A stretch of DNA of 64,000 bases from contig JAAEAF010000112.1 in the NCBI GenBank assembly GCA_011037195.1, positions 332,030 to 396,029 of the forward strand, in the 5' to 3' direction. Below the pieces are notes generated by a model. It was not told the origin of the DNA, made no database searches, and saw only the letters and a program-made list of their open reading frames with translations. Positions 11,815 through 22,412 of the stretch are shown piece by piece. This stretch comes from Triatoma infestans. Lineage: Eukaryota > Arthropoda > Insecta > Hemiptera > Reduviidae. Each line of letters starts with the position of its first letter. Position 1 is the first letter of the stretch. The translations under genes were made by a program, and so were the position numbers.

Positions 11815-11979
11815 ATCTACATAATGCTGTTTGCCTTGCTGGCCCTAAGTCTGGCAATGCCACTGGACGACACCGTAATTGGAATTGATGAAAACAAGGA
11901 CACAGATAATCCTCAGGATCCCAAATCTATTTTTCTCAAGGCTAAACTTTTAAAGAAATTATTACTCCTTAAAGGATGA
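11815..11979 (+). CDS. Candidate secreted cationic amphipathic peptide precursor
   Basis: An ATG at 11824 opens a 51-codon frame ending at TGA (11977-11979). Residues 1-13 are a hydrophobic signal-like run rich in Leu and Ala. Residues 14-34 are acidic (D15, D16, D22, E23, D26, D28, D32), like a propeptide. Residues 35-51 are cationic and amphipathic, with Lys at 39, 41, 44, 45 and 50 among Leu, Ile and Phe, ending in Gly51, which could supply a C-terminal amide. This order (signal, acidic pro-region, basic helix, terminal Gly) is the plan of many arthropod antimicrobial or cytolytic venom peptides. Codons are GC-rich (CTG, GCC, GAC, AAG) against AT-rich flanks. An in-frame stop lies at 11812-11814; its AG may be a splice acceptor, making this a last exon. 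A polyadenylation-like aataaa lies near 12110. The family is not recognised and the role is inferred. Confidence 0.55.
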   Translation: MYIMLFALLALSLAMPLDDTVIGIDENKDTDNPQDPKSIFLKAKLLKKLLLLKG

Positions 11980-11999
11980 TATAATAATAATGTATGATT

Positions 12000-12125
12000 G
12001 AAATTACAATTTATTGTGAAATTTTTATTCATTCATTCATTACAATTATAATAATAATAATAATAATTAGATAATATCAATTTTTAGTAAAAGTTCTTTT
12101 ATTGTAAATAATAAATATATTTTGG
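12000..12125 (+). promoter_or_regulatory. Possible 3' UTR with polyadenylation signal
   Basis: Downstream of the peptide stop is an AT-rich stretch with an (aat)n run at about 12051-12068 and an aataaa-like hexamer in 'aataataaatata' near 12110. This fits a short 3' UTR of the peptide gene but is weak evidence in DNA this AT-rich. Confidence 0.3.
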
Positions 12126-12129
12126 AAAC

Positions 12130-12985
12130 AATGAATTTTTATTTCTAAATACAATCCATAAACTCTTAAAATTGTTTAAACTAAGACTGTGTCAGCAGTA
12201 AATATCATACGGATTCAGTATGAAATTAATTTTCATTAACAACATACAAGGCTAAAATGCAACCTGACCATTTCTATATCGCCCTTCCTTTAAGAACATT
12301 GAAGTGAAATGTAATTTAGCCTTAATCGGATTGGTGATATTAATATAACAAATTTGGGCACAATTTCAAGAAAGTCGATAATTCCAATGAATTGTTCATT
12401 GCTAATATAAAAGAAACGAAAAAGATTTCGGGCCATGTTTCAATTAAATAAATTCATATTTTGGAAGAAATTGCTAAACTATATTAATATTATTGAACTA
12501 ATATAGGGGTTATTAAATTAAATTTGTTTTTTTCCCCCTTAGATGGCCTTAATATACTGAGCATATTAGCCAATATTTTGAATTATTATGGTTTTATAAG
12601 GCGGGTAATAAAATTAAAAAATTAAATGAAATAAATGAAATAAAATAACACGGTGAAGTATCGTTGGAAATTTTGGTATGTATTGAACTGTAATCTTGTT
12701 GGACATAATGTATTTATATAAGTCTAAGTAGATGTCGGTGCGAAGTGGAAGTGACAGTATAGTAAGTAAGTTAGCTTAGCTTACTAGTTAGCTAAGTAAG
12801 TTAGCAAGGACAGTTTGTCTTGTATATTGCTGGCCACAATTGGTCTCTACCGTATGTATATTTGTTGCAGGCTAAGATCAAATGGTTTGAGTCGGCTATA
12901 GATGCAGTATCGCAAGTACATATAGAATTAATTTGTATTCCGACACGGGACAAGTGCTGTGGAGAGTAATTGTGAATCTCAGTCT
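12130..12985. other. No gene seen; AT-rich spacer with a small palindrome
   Basis: At about 12765-12806, taagttagcttagcttac and its near-inverse ttagctaagtaagttagc form a short cruciform-like repeat. Nothing else was recognised. Confidence 0.35.
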
Positions 12986-12989
12986 GCAT

Positions 12990-13440
12990 TTGGTGCTATA
13001 AAAATTTCTATTTTCTGAATGAATACCTGTCGAACCATGGCTTTATAGGTATGGAGGATTGAATGGAGGAGTGGAATTTGCCTTTCGTACAATTAGTGTA
13101 GTTCTGTTCCCACTTTCTGAAACAAATTTTCTTGTAGTGAATCTTTGCATCTGAGAGTGCAAGAAGATTGAACGGTGGTAATTCGAAACGAGCTGCCTCT
13201 TTGGCTCCGGCATCAGCCTTCTCATTCCTTGCCAATCCACAATGACCTCTCACCCATATCAGAAATACCGATTTACCATTACTAAGTAGTTTGTAGAGCA
13301 GATTTAAGGAGTCTAGAACAAGGAAGGGCGGGTTTTTAGTAGGGTTTTAAGCTTTTGGAGTACGCTTTTACTATCGGTTAAACAATGGAGTGCCGCAAAC
13401 CAGATGAAAGAATGGCAACATATGAGAGCAACATAAACAG
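12990..13440 (-). pseudogene. LINE RNase H domain fragment
   Basis: On the minus strand, in shifted frames, are HCLTDSKSVLQKLK (the TDS catalytic Asp region of RNase H), then VFLIWVRGHCGLARNEKADAGAKEA, which matches the 'W(V)PGHxGxxGNExAD' box, then a C-terminal tail. RNase H of this type is carried by I, LOA and some R1/Jockey LINEs and degrades the RNA strand during insertion. Stops and frame shifts break it. Its 5' side abuts a hammerhead repeat at about 13441. Confidence 0.75.
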
Positions 13441-13598
13441 AAGTTGCTCTGTGCGAGTCTGTGTTGTCACACTGTCTGAAAAACGCATCCTGAAGATGGG
13501 CGAACGCCCGAAACCGGTCGATGACCACAAAATGAAGCAGGCTACCACGGAAAATGTCTCTGATGCTTTCCAGCTCTGCGGAACCAACCACCCTACGA
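13441..13598 (+). repeat. Right arm and tail of a hammerhead snapback element (ACCGGT family)
   Basis: It matches the right arm of the 61.4 kb element: tgttgtcacactgtctgaaaaacgc, hammerhead, then gcaggctaccacggaaaatgtctctg and the tail ctttccagctctgcggaaccaacca. The left arm is missing and the DNA joins a LINE fragment. Confidence 0.75.
13490..13519 (+). ncRNA. Hammerhead ribozyme motif, complete core
   Basis: Core CTGAAGA (13490-13496), extra T, stem II gggcg/cgccc with loop aa, GAAA (13510-13513), and stem III ACCGGT, which is self-complementary, then C13519 as the cut site. Stem I pairs catc (13486-13489) with gatg (13520-13523). All invariant hammerhead bases are present. The one-nucleotide insertion before stem II is shared by every copy in the window. 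Confidence 0.8.
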
Positions 13599-13624
13599 AA
13601 AAAATATACCTACCTAATATTTAA

Positions 13625-14800
13625 CGGGATAGTAAAGTCTTTTTTAACCCAATTTTTTTTTTCTACCTCTCGTTCAGTTATTAAATTCGCTTGTGCTCGT
13701 GGGTGCAAACCTGAACTCGAGTAAACTGGCACTTAACTCTTTTGTGACAAAATAGTTATTTTGTTTTTGTTTTAGTTAATAAACTAATTGTTCGTTATTT
13801 ATCTGAATTTAAATTTGCCGCCATCAGGATATAATAATTCACCAATCTATAGGTTCTGTCCTAAATGTAGAAAGGGGGTAGTCCCTTTTATTGCCCTCTC
13901 CAGTCATTCACTATTCTACACTCGTACGAATAAGATATATGCAGTATAAGTATGTTAGCACGCATTCTGCCTATACAGTCCAGACCGCTTCCGCTATCCT
14001 TCAACATGAAAAGCAGTGTATGGATCAAGATTCTGGAGTTACAGGCACAAAAAATCTTATATCCTTTTCCTAATTTCCTCTTCCCTTGTCCCGATTTGGG
14101 CTAAGGACACATGAGTCTACCTGCACTGGGTTAAGGTTTCTGCGTTTAAGGTAAGCCGAATTTTTGGCTTGTTGAAGATAATAAATATTATTGCTACTAA
14201 TTTGAAATTTAATTTAATATTCATTTGTGTTCATATTATATGAGCCCCTTTGCTCTCTCTTTATTCAATACATATACAGTCCACTTAGTATATTCACCCC
14301 TGTTTTATTATTTTTATTTCCTATTTTTTTTTTTTATTAAACAAAAATTTAGCCCACTAGAGGGACTGGAGAGCTTCTCAGCGGCGTCCCCCTCACCTTT
14401 TAATTTTCTTTTATTTTTATTTATTTCCTGTTTTTTTACTAAACACTAATGCTGGGAAAAATAATTGTAAAATATGATTTAAGGACTACAAGGACGGTCT
14501 TTCTGGATTATTGGATTAAATGGCTTGGATTGAGTCACTTGCGACTTTATAAAGCATTTATTTATTAGATTTATTTATTTTAATTAATTTATAAGTGAAA
14601 TAGGATTATTTTATGTTTAAGTATTATTGCATTTTATCAATAAAATAACAACTTTTAATTCTTCTTCTGTTAACTACATACATTATGGCCTATCACTTTT
14701 AATTGAAATATTTTTTCACAGGGCTCTGTGATAGCAACATCCGACAGTTCTTCCAATTACATAATATTTGTGTACATAGAACCATTAATACAATTCCAGT
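13625..14800. other. No gene seen
   Basis: Unrecognised sequence with T-rich runs at about 14280-14450 and several short chance frames. No repeat-family match was found. Confidence 0.35.
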
Positions 14801-14806
14801 ATAATC

Positions 14807-15737
14807 AAATAATCGGTTATTTATTATTATTCGTGGGTAGAGACCAAACCGTACGCTATCCAAAGCCTCACTGGGCCCACATAGCTACCACAAACCGGGG
14901 CTAGTCCCGGACAAATCTGACCTGCAGTCCGAACAAATCGGACCATAAGCTTAAAGAGAAATAGCTTAAGCCGTTTCACAGACCTCCTGTTCCGTCCAAA
15001 GGTCCTGAACTTGATTTCCTCACAATCCAAGCAGCAACCTGTCATAGGCTGGATGGATGTTTCTTCCTCTATCTCACAACCTCTACAAAAAAGTCTGGCA
15101 CGGGCCCCATTACGTAGTGGTGTCTCCATAAATCACAGTATCCAGTAAGAGATCCAAACTGAGAAGGTCCATGACAGGTTTAGCTACGACTCACTAACTG
15201 CCTTGTCCGGACCCCCGATGAGCATCTTAGTGCTGACAACTCCACTGTGCTCATCCATAAATGCTTTGAAAATATCCATGACTGGAAGCTTAACAGAGAT
15301 GTGCCTAAAGACACACCAACAGCAAACTCGGGACCAATGAAAGAGAGAGAGAGAGAGAGAGAGGCGCCTAATTTGGCAAACCTTTCCACCTTCTCATTCC
15401 CAGAAATTCCCAATATGACCTGGTCGAGACCAGAGAGGTAAATCCTTCAAGGAAGAAACCTCTTCTAGTCTTCTATAACATTCTAGTACCAAAATGGAAG
15501 TGATGACACATAAAATCAGCGCCTTCAACGCAGTTTGGCCGTCTGAGTTGATACAAACACCTTTTAAGTTAGTGTTACGTACTCGCTCAGCCAAAATACA
15601 ACAAGGAATAGCAAAATCTCAGCCTGGAAAACAGTGGTCCGTTTAACAATTGAAACAACCAAGTGGTAGACCGTAGATCCAGATGTACCATCCAATTTGG
15701 AACCGTCAATGTAATACCGGATATAAATAATCGGTTA
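14807..15737 (-). mobile_element. 5'-truncated I/LOA-type LINE with 13-bp target duplication
   Basis: The repeats aaataatcggtta at 14807-14819 and 15725-15737 define a 905-bp insertion with an (AAT)n 3' tail at its left end. On the minus strand, interrupted by stops, it encodes an RNase H domain: YYIDGSK (first Asp), VFQAE (Glu), SDGQTALKAL (second Asp), then ISGNEKVERFAKLGA. A Cys/His tail follows, with FCRGCEIEEETSIQPM...CCLDCEEIKFRTFGRN. The reverse transcriptase is lost by 5' truncation. Related copies lie at 39.3 and 43.2 kb. Confidence 0.85.
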
Positions 15738-15739
15738 AC

Positions 15740-16730
15740 TAGAAATGCATTCAGAAAATTTTTTGAGATTTTTCAATTTTTTTTCGAATCGGTTGCAACG
15801 ATTTGTTTAAAATTTTGATAAGATATTACCGATAAAGTGATTTTTAGGTGAATTCGAGGACTCACAAAACAAAAAGATTTTAATGATTACAAGGAAGCAT
15901 AAAAGATTGACACAAGATCATAAAAGATTTTAATGATAAATAAAGAAACATAAAATTACCTGTATTTCATTGTTTTTACGATTAATTAAAGGTGAACACT
16001 GTTTTTAAGCATTCGTCATCTTAATTTTGCTGCTCTCTAACCGTTATAACTTTACAATTAATTTTGCTCATGAAAAGTAACTTCCTCTTTGTAATTTATA
16101 TTTATTCATATATGTTGTAGTTATTTCCGTTCTTAAACAAAAACAAAAAAAAATCAATTGAGTGATTGAACAGGATGTTCTTATTTAAATTTAGAAACAG
16201 CAGCGTGCCGCCATGATAGAATGTCTACAACTAGGCTAGAAATAAAGAGGAATGTGTCACATTTATCATTTTACCTTTGAACTTTGAAAATACTCCCACT
16301 GTAATTAGTTTAAAGAATATTTCTCAACTTGTACGCTTCGATTGATGTTAAAATGACTAAAAACAATTTGTGACCGATGGTTGGTTTATTTACGTTACTG
16401 TTACTAATAAAAAATGGTACATACTTTCTGAATATATATAATTCATATATCTGAAATAATGTCTTCTAATAGATCAGTTTTGTGACATCTCACTAGAAAT
16501 TCTTTAACTGCAATTATTATTCTATTTCGACATTTTTTATTTATTTTCAACTTGGAAGTTTTACTAAAAGTTTCGTAAAGTTGATCAATTTGAATTATCA
16601 GGGTAGATTTGGAGCGCAAATCTCCGCCCCTAGCAAAACTTGTAACGCAAGTTTAATGTTAAGTCTAATTGGCAGAATCCCTAGAACTACCAGAACAATC
16701 AATGTTTCAAATAAAAATGATGATGTAAAC
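15740..16730. other. No gene seen; AT-rich spacer
   Basis: No coding frame or recognised repeat. The right edge grades into the inverted structure at 16.7-18.4 kb. Confidence 0.35.
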
Positions 16731-16737
16731 ATGGCGG

Positions 16738-18374
16738 GTCCCGAAACTAACTTTCTTATTTCAGATGGAACATAGTAATTTTTTTCAAATTTGAAAACGA
16801 ATATTTTTATAATTGAAAATGTTTTTAATGGGAGGGTAGTAAACCTGAATGAAATATAACGACACTTTTATTTTATAGAGTGGGGGGGGTGAATGGAACA
16901 TTTCAATAACCGAAAGAGTGCCGAACGTTTACGGATACAGTGGAACCAGTAAACTGTATTTTATTATTTTAATATTATTAGTCATATGTTCGAATGAAAT
17001 ATTATTTGATCTTGGGGGTGGGGATCTTTTTATCGTTGTGAAACCAATATCGAATTCAAACTATTATTATTACAAAAATCATATTATGTGTTTGACTATC
17101 TTTCTTTTTTTGGACTATTTTTATAATAATATTATAGCGTATAATATATATAATGTATAATTTACAATTAGATATTGTATTTTATTTGTTGGTTTAAAAT
17201 ATTAGTGTGTATAATTTAAATTGTTTTATTTCATTATTACTCCATGATTCCTAAGAAAAAACAAAACATTTTCAATGCTTGACCATTTTCATTCATGAAA
17301 AAAAATAAATTCCTTATGATTCAATTAATATTGTGCTTGCTACATTCATTTTTTTTTTTAATTTAATACGCGTCAACATCTATGGTCATTGGCGCCCGGA
17401 GCCTCCTTAGTGCACTGCTGGCCTCCGGACAGTGTTCTCTCGTTAAGACAACACTGTCCATCACCGGACAGTGAGCTGTAGAGGCTCCTTGGAAGAAAAA
17501 AAATCTAAGGGTAGCGCAACAAGCTGGACTCGAACTCGGGTCCTCCGCGTGGGAGTCCAGTACACTAACCACTTAGCTATTCCCTTTCCCTTCAATTTGG
17601 TTTAATGAAAGTCCCCGCCACTCTCTCACTTACTCACTCATCTGTCTCTCTCTCTTTCTACACAAGTGTTTTGTTCTTATTTACTCTTTATTTTGCCAAA
17701 CAAAGTTATTATTAGAAGTGAAATAATAAGAAATTTAATTAAATAAATGTATGATTGTATAAAATTATCAACAATACATTAAATTCAGATGAAAGCTTTC
17801 ATTCACTTCATCTTTTTTTATTTACATTATTACAAATTTAATTTGCTATTTATTGTTGTTAATTATTGTCTTTTTTATTGTACCTTACTCTCATTTATTA
17901 ATCAATTGTCACATTATTTAAATATCAAACAGTAACCTAAAGATTCAAAAATCAAGTGACCTACAAACTAAGAGTATGAGAAAAGGCTTAATAATAACAA
18001 ATAAATTGCAAATAAAATACATAGAAATATAAGTATATAAGGCGAAGTAAACAAGGACTTTAATCTGAATTTGAATATTTTGTAATGTTGATAATTTTTG
18101 CACAATCATACAATAATTTTTTAAATTTCTAATAATAATAATAATAATAATAATGTTTGTTTACAAATAATGAGTAAATAAAAACAAAGCATTTAGAGAG
18201 AATGCGACGGGGAGGGGGGGACTTTCATTAAACCAAAATAAATGTAGTATGCACAATATTAATTTAATCATATTGAATTGGTTAATCATTTTTCAGGAGA
18301 AAAAATCTAGTTTTCAAATTTGCAAAAAAAAAACACTATGTTCTATCTGGAATAAGAAAGTTAGTTTCGGGATC
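16738..18374. repeat. Broken inverted repeat (snapback) with a SINE in one arm
   Basis: The segment 16738-16796 is matched in reverse by 18312-18374; 17280-17345 by 18240-18300; and 17595-17625 by 18207-18235. The order is collinear, so all three belong to one inverted pair. The left arm has about 480 extra bases (16797-17279) and a family A SINE (17368-17590). An (AAT)n run lies at about 18131-18154. No hammerhead core was found in it. Confidence 0.55.
17368..17590 (-). mobile_element. Family A SINE, short form
   Basis: Minus-strand head gggaatagctaagtggttag with box B gagttcgagtccagc. The body aggagcctctacagctcac and 3' end ggcgccaatgaccatagatg match the 37.9 kb copy closely. It splits the left arm of the inverted repeat at 16.7-18.4 kb, so it inserted after that structure formed. 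Confidence 0.85.
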
Positions 18375-18746
18375 AACCATTTCGGAGCAGCTAAAAAAAA
18401 GAAGATGATAAATTGAAAATTTCAGACAAACTTAAAAAAAAAAATTTAATTCGGATATAATAATAAATTTTACTATAATTTTAGTATAAGATTTTTTTGT
18501 TTTTCCTCCTAGAAATAAGTACATTACATGCATTGAATATAGGTATAGATATACAAAATTACAGGCTTAATAATAACAAATTACAATCAAGAAAAACATA
18601 AGTTAAACAAAATAAAATAACAGAATGGTGAAAGAATTTTAATAAAACAAATACGTAATGAAGGAAAATTATAGTTCATAGGAAAACAGCAACATCCAGA
18701 TATCTGGTATATTATCCGTCGTAGCATGCAAATTCATTTTGATCCT

Positions 18747-18776
18747 GACCGGTTTCGGATTTTCATTCATCGTCAG
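18747..18776 (-). ncRNA. Hammerhead ribozyme motif
   Basis: On the minus strand: CTGACGA, extra T, stem II gaat-gaaa-atcc (one mismatch from GGAT/ATCC), GAAA, ACCGGT stem III, C cut site. The invariant core bases are intact. Stem I has a distal helix attt/aaat separated from the core by an internal loop. Confidence 0.65.
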
Positions 18777-19075
18777 ATGCAAATTCACCAAGTTCGTGTA
18801 GAGAGTTCACTTCAACGTAATGTTTCTGTTTCACTCACACTTGTTAGTTTGTTAGTTGTATATATATGAGGGGAGGTTATAAAGTTTGTTACTATGTGTA
18901 TGCTTGTTCAATGACTAAATGGAATTATTGTGAATTATCCCAAAGAAAAGATACTCGTCAGTAATTTGTTCTTCCAAATTTGAAATTGCCGCGTCTCACT
19001 ACAAGCATTTTTTTTATCCCTCCCACCCTTGAACAGTTTTTTTAAATTTTAAAAAATACTCTCTCTTCACTTAAG

Positions 19076-19410
19076 TCTCAACGTTCTCAACGTTCACTCC
19101 TCTCCTACCCTAAAGGTATCTTTATCTGTCTTATTTTATTTTATTGTTAATATCATTATATTTAATTTACTGTCACTTCTGTTTAATAATTTCTTCTGGT
19201 AATATTTCTTTAATTTAACTTTTTCTTTCTTCTTTGTTTATAAATCTACGAAGTTTTCATAACTAGTATAATTGTACAATAATGTATTTTCTTCAATAAA
19301 TTTTTACATAGCTCGTGAAGAAGGGCATCCAATGGTACCCGAAACGTAGAGCAACAAAGAAATTGTTTTCTTTAAAAACTCCTCTGGCCACTGCCGTACA
19401 AACTTCTCAT
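19076..19410 (+). repeat. Hammerhead repeat with an intron-like insert
   Basis: It matches the 11.46-11.57 kb copy on both sides of ctaaag. Here ctaaag is followed by about 195 T-rich bases beginning gtatct and ending tttttacatag, then ctcgtgaagaaggg. The insert starts GT and ends AG. If removed as GT...AG the join differs by two bases from the 11.4 kb copy, so simple deletion in the other copy is also possible. Confidence 0.55.
19315..19348 (+). ncRNA. Hammerhead ribozyme motif, one core change
   Basis: GTGAAGA in place of CTGAAGA, extra A, stem II ggg...ccc with two mismatches, GAAA (19341-19344) then CGTA. Stem I gctc (19311-19314) pairs with gagc (19349-19352). The C-to-G change at the first core base predicts loss of activity. 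Confidence 0.55.
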
Positions 19411-19670
19411 GATTATAAATTATGATTAGACATTAGAAAATAGTGAATATATTTTCACACTTCAATGAAATATATGGCATGTCTATACTATTTTCTAATA
19501 TCTAATTATAATTTATAATAATTCCCATTTTGTCATTAAACACACACACACATAGTAACATAACCTTATAACCTCTCGGATATATATACAATCAACAAAC
19601 CAACAAGTGTGAGTGCAAACAAAAACATTACGTTGAATTGAACTCTCTACACGAACTTGGTGGATTTCAT

Positions 19671-19700
19671 CTGACGATGAATGAAAATCCGAAACCGGTC
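19671..19700 (+). ncRNA. Hammerhead ribozyme motif
   Basis: CTGACGA (19671-19677), extra T, stem II gaat-gaaa-atcc, GAAA (19691-19694), ACCGGT, C19700. It is the inverted partner of 18747-18776 and carries the same stem II mismatch, so the arms have been kept alike or arose together. Confidence 0.65.
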
Positions 19701-19997
19701 AGGATCAAAATGAATATGCATGCTACGACGGATAAAATACCAGATTTTACCCAGCATTGCGGACCCATTCACATATCAAAAATCCAGATATATTGAGAGC
19801 ATTGCTGGAATACCAGATTTGAAGAAAATGGCATAACCCATAGTGCGACTGTACAGAATAGATTTTTAAGTTGTTTGGAACTTTCTCGTAAACGGCTGCA
19901 ACGATTTTCTTCTTTAAATTTGGAAAGTTATTTAATTGCACAAATTAAAACTATCACTTTTATTCAAATATCTTACCCCATCCAGAAAAAAAAAAAA

Positions 19998-20954
19998 AAT
20001 CTGGAGTAAAACCCTCACACAACTTTCTCCTACTCCTGTTCTCAAAATTATAATTGACAAATTTTATAGATTGTGTAACAATTTTAATGAAATTCGTCGA
20101 AAACTGAAAGAACTGTTCATGAAAAGCGCACTTCCGGTTTACTAATTTTCTTGAAACATGGAATTTTGGCCATCTATTTATTTATAATTAATATTTTTTG
20201 AATGATAGACTCGTATAATCAACTATGATAATACTTTACAGAAAAACATAATCCCACCCTTCGCCTAAAAGTGCCCTTAAATGAATTTCCCAGAGAAATA
20301 TTTTAATTAAAAGGTGTAGATCTTTGCATGTTTAGTTTATATACGAAGTTTCATGAAAATTGTCGGAGCCATTTTTGAGAAAATCGCGAAAAAGTGAAAA
20401 ATCATTTAGTAAAGTGTTAAAACAAACGCACTTCCGGTTATCCGATTTTTTTAATTCTAATTAACATTATTTAGACGACAGAATTGTCTAATAAACTGAA
20501 ATAGCACTTTAGATGAAAACCTAACCCCACCCCATCCCCATAACTCCCTTAAATGAATTTTCCCAGAGAAATGTTTCAAATAAAAGTTGTAAGCTCGCTG
20601 TATGTGTAGTTGATGTATCATGTTTGAATAAAAATCGTCAGAGCTATTTTTAAGAAATGGGAAAATGTAAAAAAAAAAAAAAGAAAAAAAGTAAAGTGGT
20701 ACTTCCGGTTGAGGAATTTTGACAGTTAACGTACTGTCAGATCCCTTGGTCATAACTAAGCGGAAAATAAAGTTTCGCGGTTTTTCATTTTTATGCTATG
20801 CTGTTCACATACACACACACATACACACAGACCATTTACTAAAAACCAATTTTTTTGAACTCAGGGGACCTCAAAACGGATATTTCCGGTGAAAACTCGA
20901 TATCGAAAATTTGACACGATTACAATACTTCCTCTTACAGGAGTAAGAGAAAGT
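19998..20954 (-). repeat. M repeat, copy B
   Basis: Left end atctggagtaaaaccctcacac and aactttctcctactcc; right end aggagtaagagaaagt. Internal monomers carry the same phrases as copy A in reverse order. Just inside the right end is the segment with cgatatcgaaaatttgacacgattac. Frames in it are by-products. Confidence 0.8.
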
Positions 20955-20959
20955 AAAAA

Positions 20960-21890
20960 TTATTTTAGAAGGTTTTTTTAGGACTTTGTTAGGTTTAAAT
21001 TTAAACTTTCACAAGTTTTGTTGGTTGTGACCGAGGAAGTCCACACAATTCTGTTCAGGGATAAAATTATAATTCTTACTACGTTTTTTTTTTTATGGTG
21101 CCACAACGATTGTTGTAGTTGCAATTTTAGAAAAAATGTGTGAATTAAATCATATTAATAATAAATTGGAATAAATGAAAGTTTGTACGAGTGTTTCACA
21201 TCAGATTTTTTTTCTGTTATAAATATGGCTGTAAATAACAGTAAATTTTAACCATTTTTTTGATGCATTCATTGTATTTTATAATAGTGCTGCGCTATTT
21301 AAAATGTAAGTTATATTCATATGTAAAATACGCTGCTGTATGTAGTAAGCTGTTTAAATCCTGTAATAAATGTTAGTGGATATAAAATGTTTCATATGTA
21401 TAACTGTGCCATACAATGAATGGCTTAAATAACACCTAGCACATATTTATATAGCCTGCTATATAATAATACCTTAGGTGAAGGTTAAATTTCTTATACT
21501 TAAATTGTAGCGCTTTGCATATAAAAAACATGTGGAGGATCTTTATATATATTTTCTTCACAAATTTGTCATAAATGGAGCTTGTCAGCTCATTATACTA
21601 TCATTCTGTATAAAGCAGCTGACGTAAGGGTTATTCATCGTTTTTTTTTCCCCTTAATCAGATCACTCTTATTTCTTTTACTGTTGTAAGTAAATGATCG
21701 TGCACATTTTCGAATCTGAATTTCCACCGTGAGAAATAGCTGACTAGGTATAGAATTTTATTGAAATCTGATCTGTTAAGACTGATCAGATGAACTGAAA
21801 AAAAAAAACTGTAAAGAACCATACTGACAAAATTGTCTCCTACTACATGAAAACTATCCGTCTAACAAACTGAATTTTTGCAACATATAG
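20960..21890. other. No gene; a short M-repeat end fragment
   Basis: gagtgtttcacatcagatttttttt at about 21189-21213 is a lone M-repeat terminus. The rest is AT-rich and not recognised. Confidence 0.4.
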
Positions 21891-21893
21891 TAA

Positions 21894-22279
21894 TGTAGCC
21901 ACTAGTGCCATCTAGGGGAAGAAGTAGGCACCTCAAGTTCTTCTCGTAGCCGCTAGGAAGCGCTAGTGGAGCGTTTCTAGACTCTTCTTCAACGGTCTGT
22001 CGCGACCTCAGAAGAATCTGGAACCTTCCAGGACCTTCTCCAGTGTTATAAATAGGAGAAGAACAGCTCGAGTGAGAGAGCTTTGTTACAAAATGGGGTG
22101 CACGCTTGTTAAAAGTAAACTGAGACAACTTTTATTGGTTTATACAGTGTATTTAAGAGTTTTATTAATAATTTATTGTGTTGAACAATAAATTGGTGTT
22201 GTTAGAACTTTAGGGTGTTTTATCTAAATCGAACCCACTTAGCAACTAGTTGCAGTAGCTAGATTGGAAAAACGTTACA
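21894..22279 (+). mobile_element. Solo LTR, probable Ty3/gypsy type
   Basis: It starts TGTAGCCACTAG and ends AACGTTACA, the TG...CA rule with an extended inverted TGTA/TTACA pair. A TATA box (tataaata, 22047-22054) and an aataaa polyadenylation signal (22187-22192) lie in the right order for U3, R and U5. GC content exceeds the flanks. No gag or pol is nearby, so it is a solo LTR. No clear target duplication was found. Confidence 0.6.
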
Positions 22280-22412
22280 AACATCCAAAACACTCTGCTT
22301 CCTAAAACTGGAAGCAAAACCTGGTGTGCAAAACTTACACAAAATTTCTACAAGTACAATTAAAGTTGCCAAGTTTTCTTTAAACTTCGATATTTTCATT
22401 TAAAAAAAAAAA

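Larger units (their letters stand above)
18694..19791 (+). mobile_element. Snapback hammerhead element with 10-bp target duplication
   Basis: atccagatat at 18694-18703 and 19782-19791 bounds 1078 bp. The left arm (18704-18945) and right arm (about 19430-19745) are inverted copies with a hammerhead each (18747-18776 minus, 19671-19700 plus). A one-sided tail of about 36 nt (gattttacccagcattgcgg...) follows the right arm. The spacer holds another hammerhead repeat (19076-19410). The plan (inverted arms plus short tail) matches descriptions of Penelope-like element ends. No reverse transcriptase or GIY-YIG frame is present. Confidence 0.75.
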
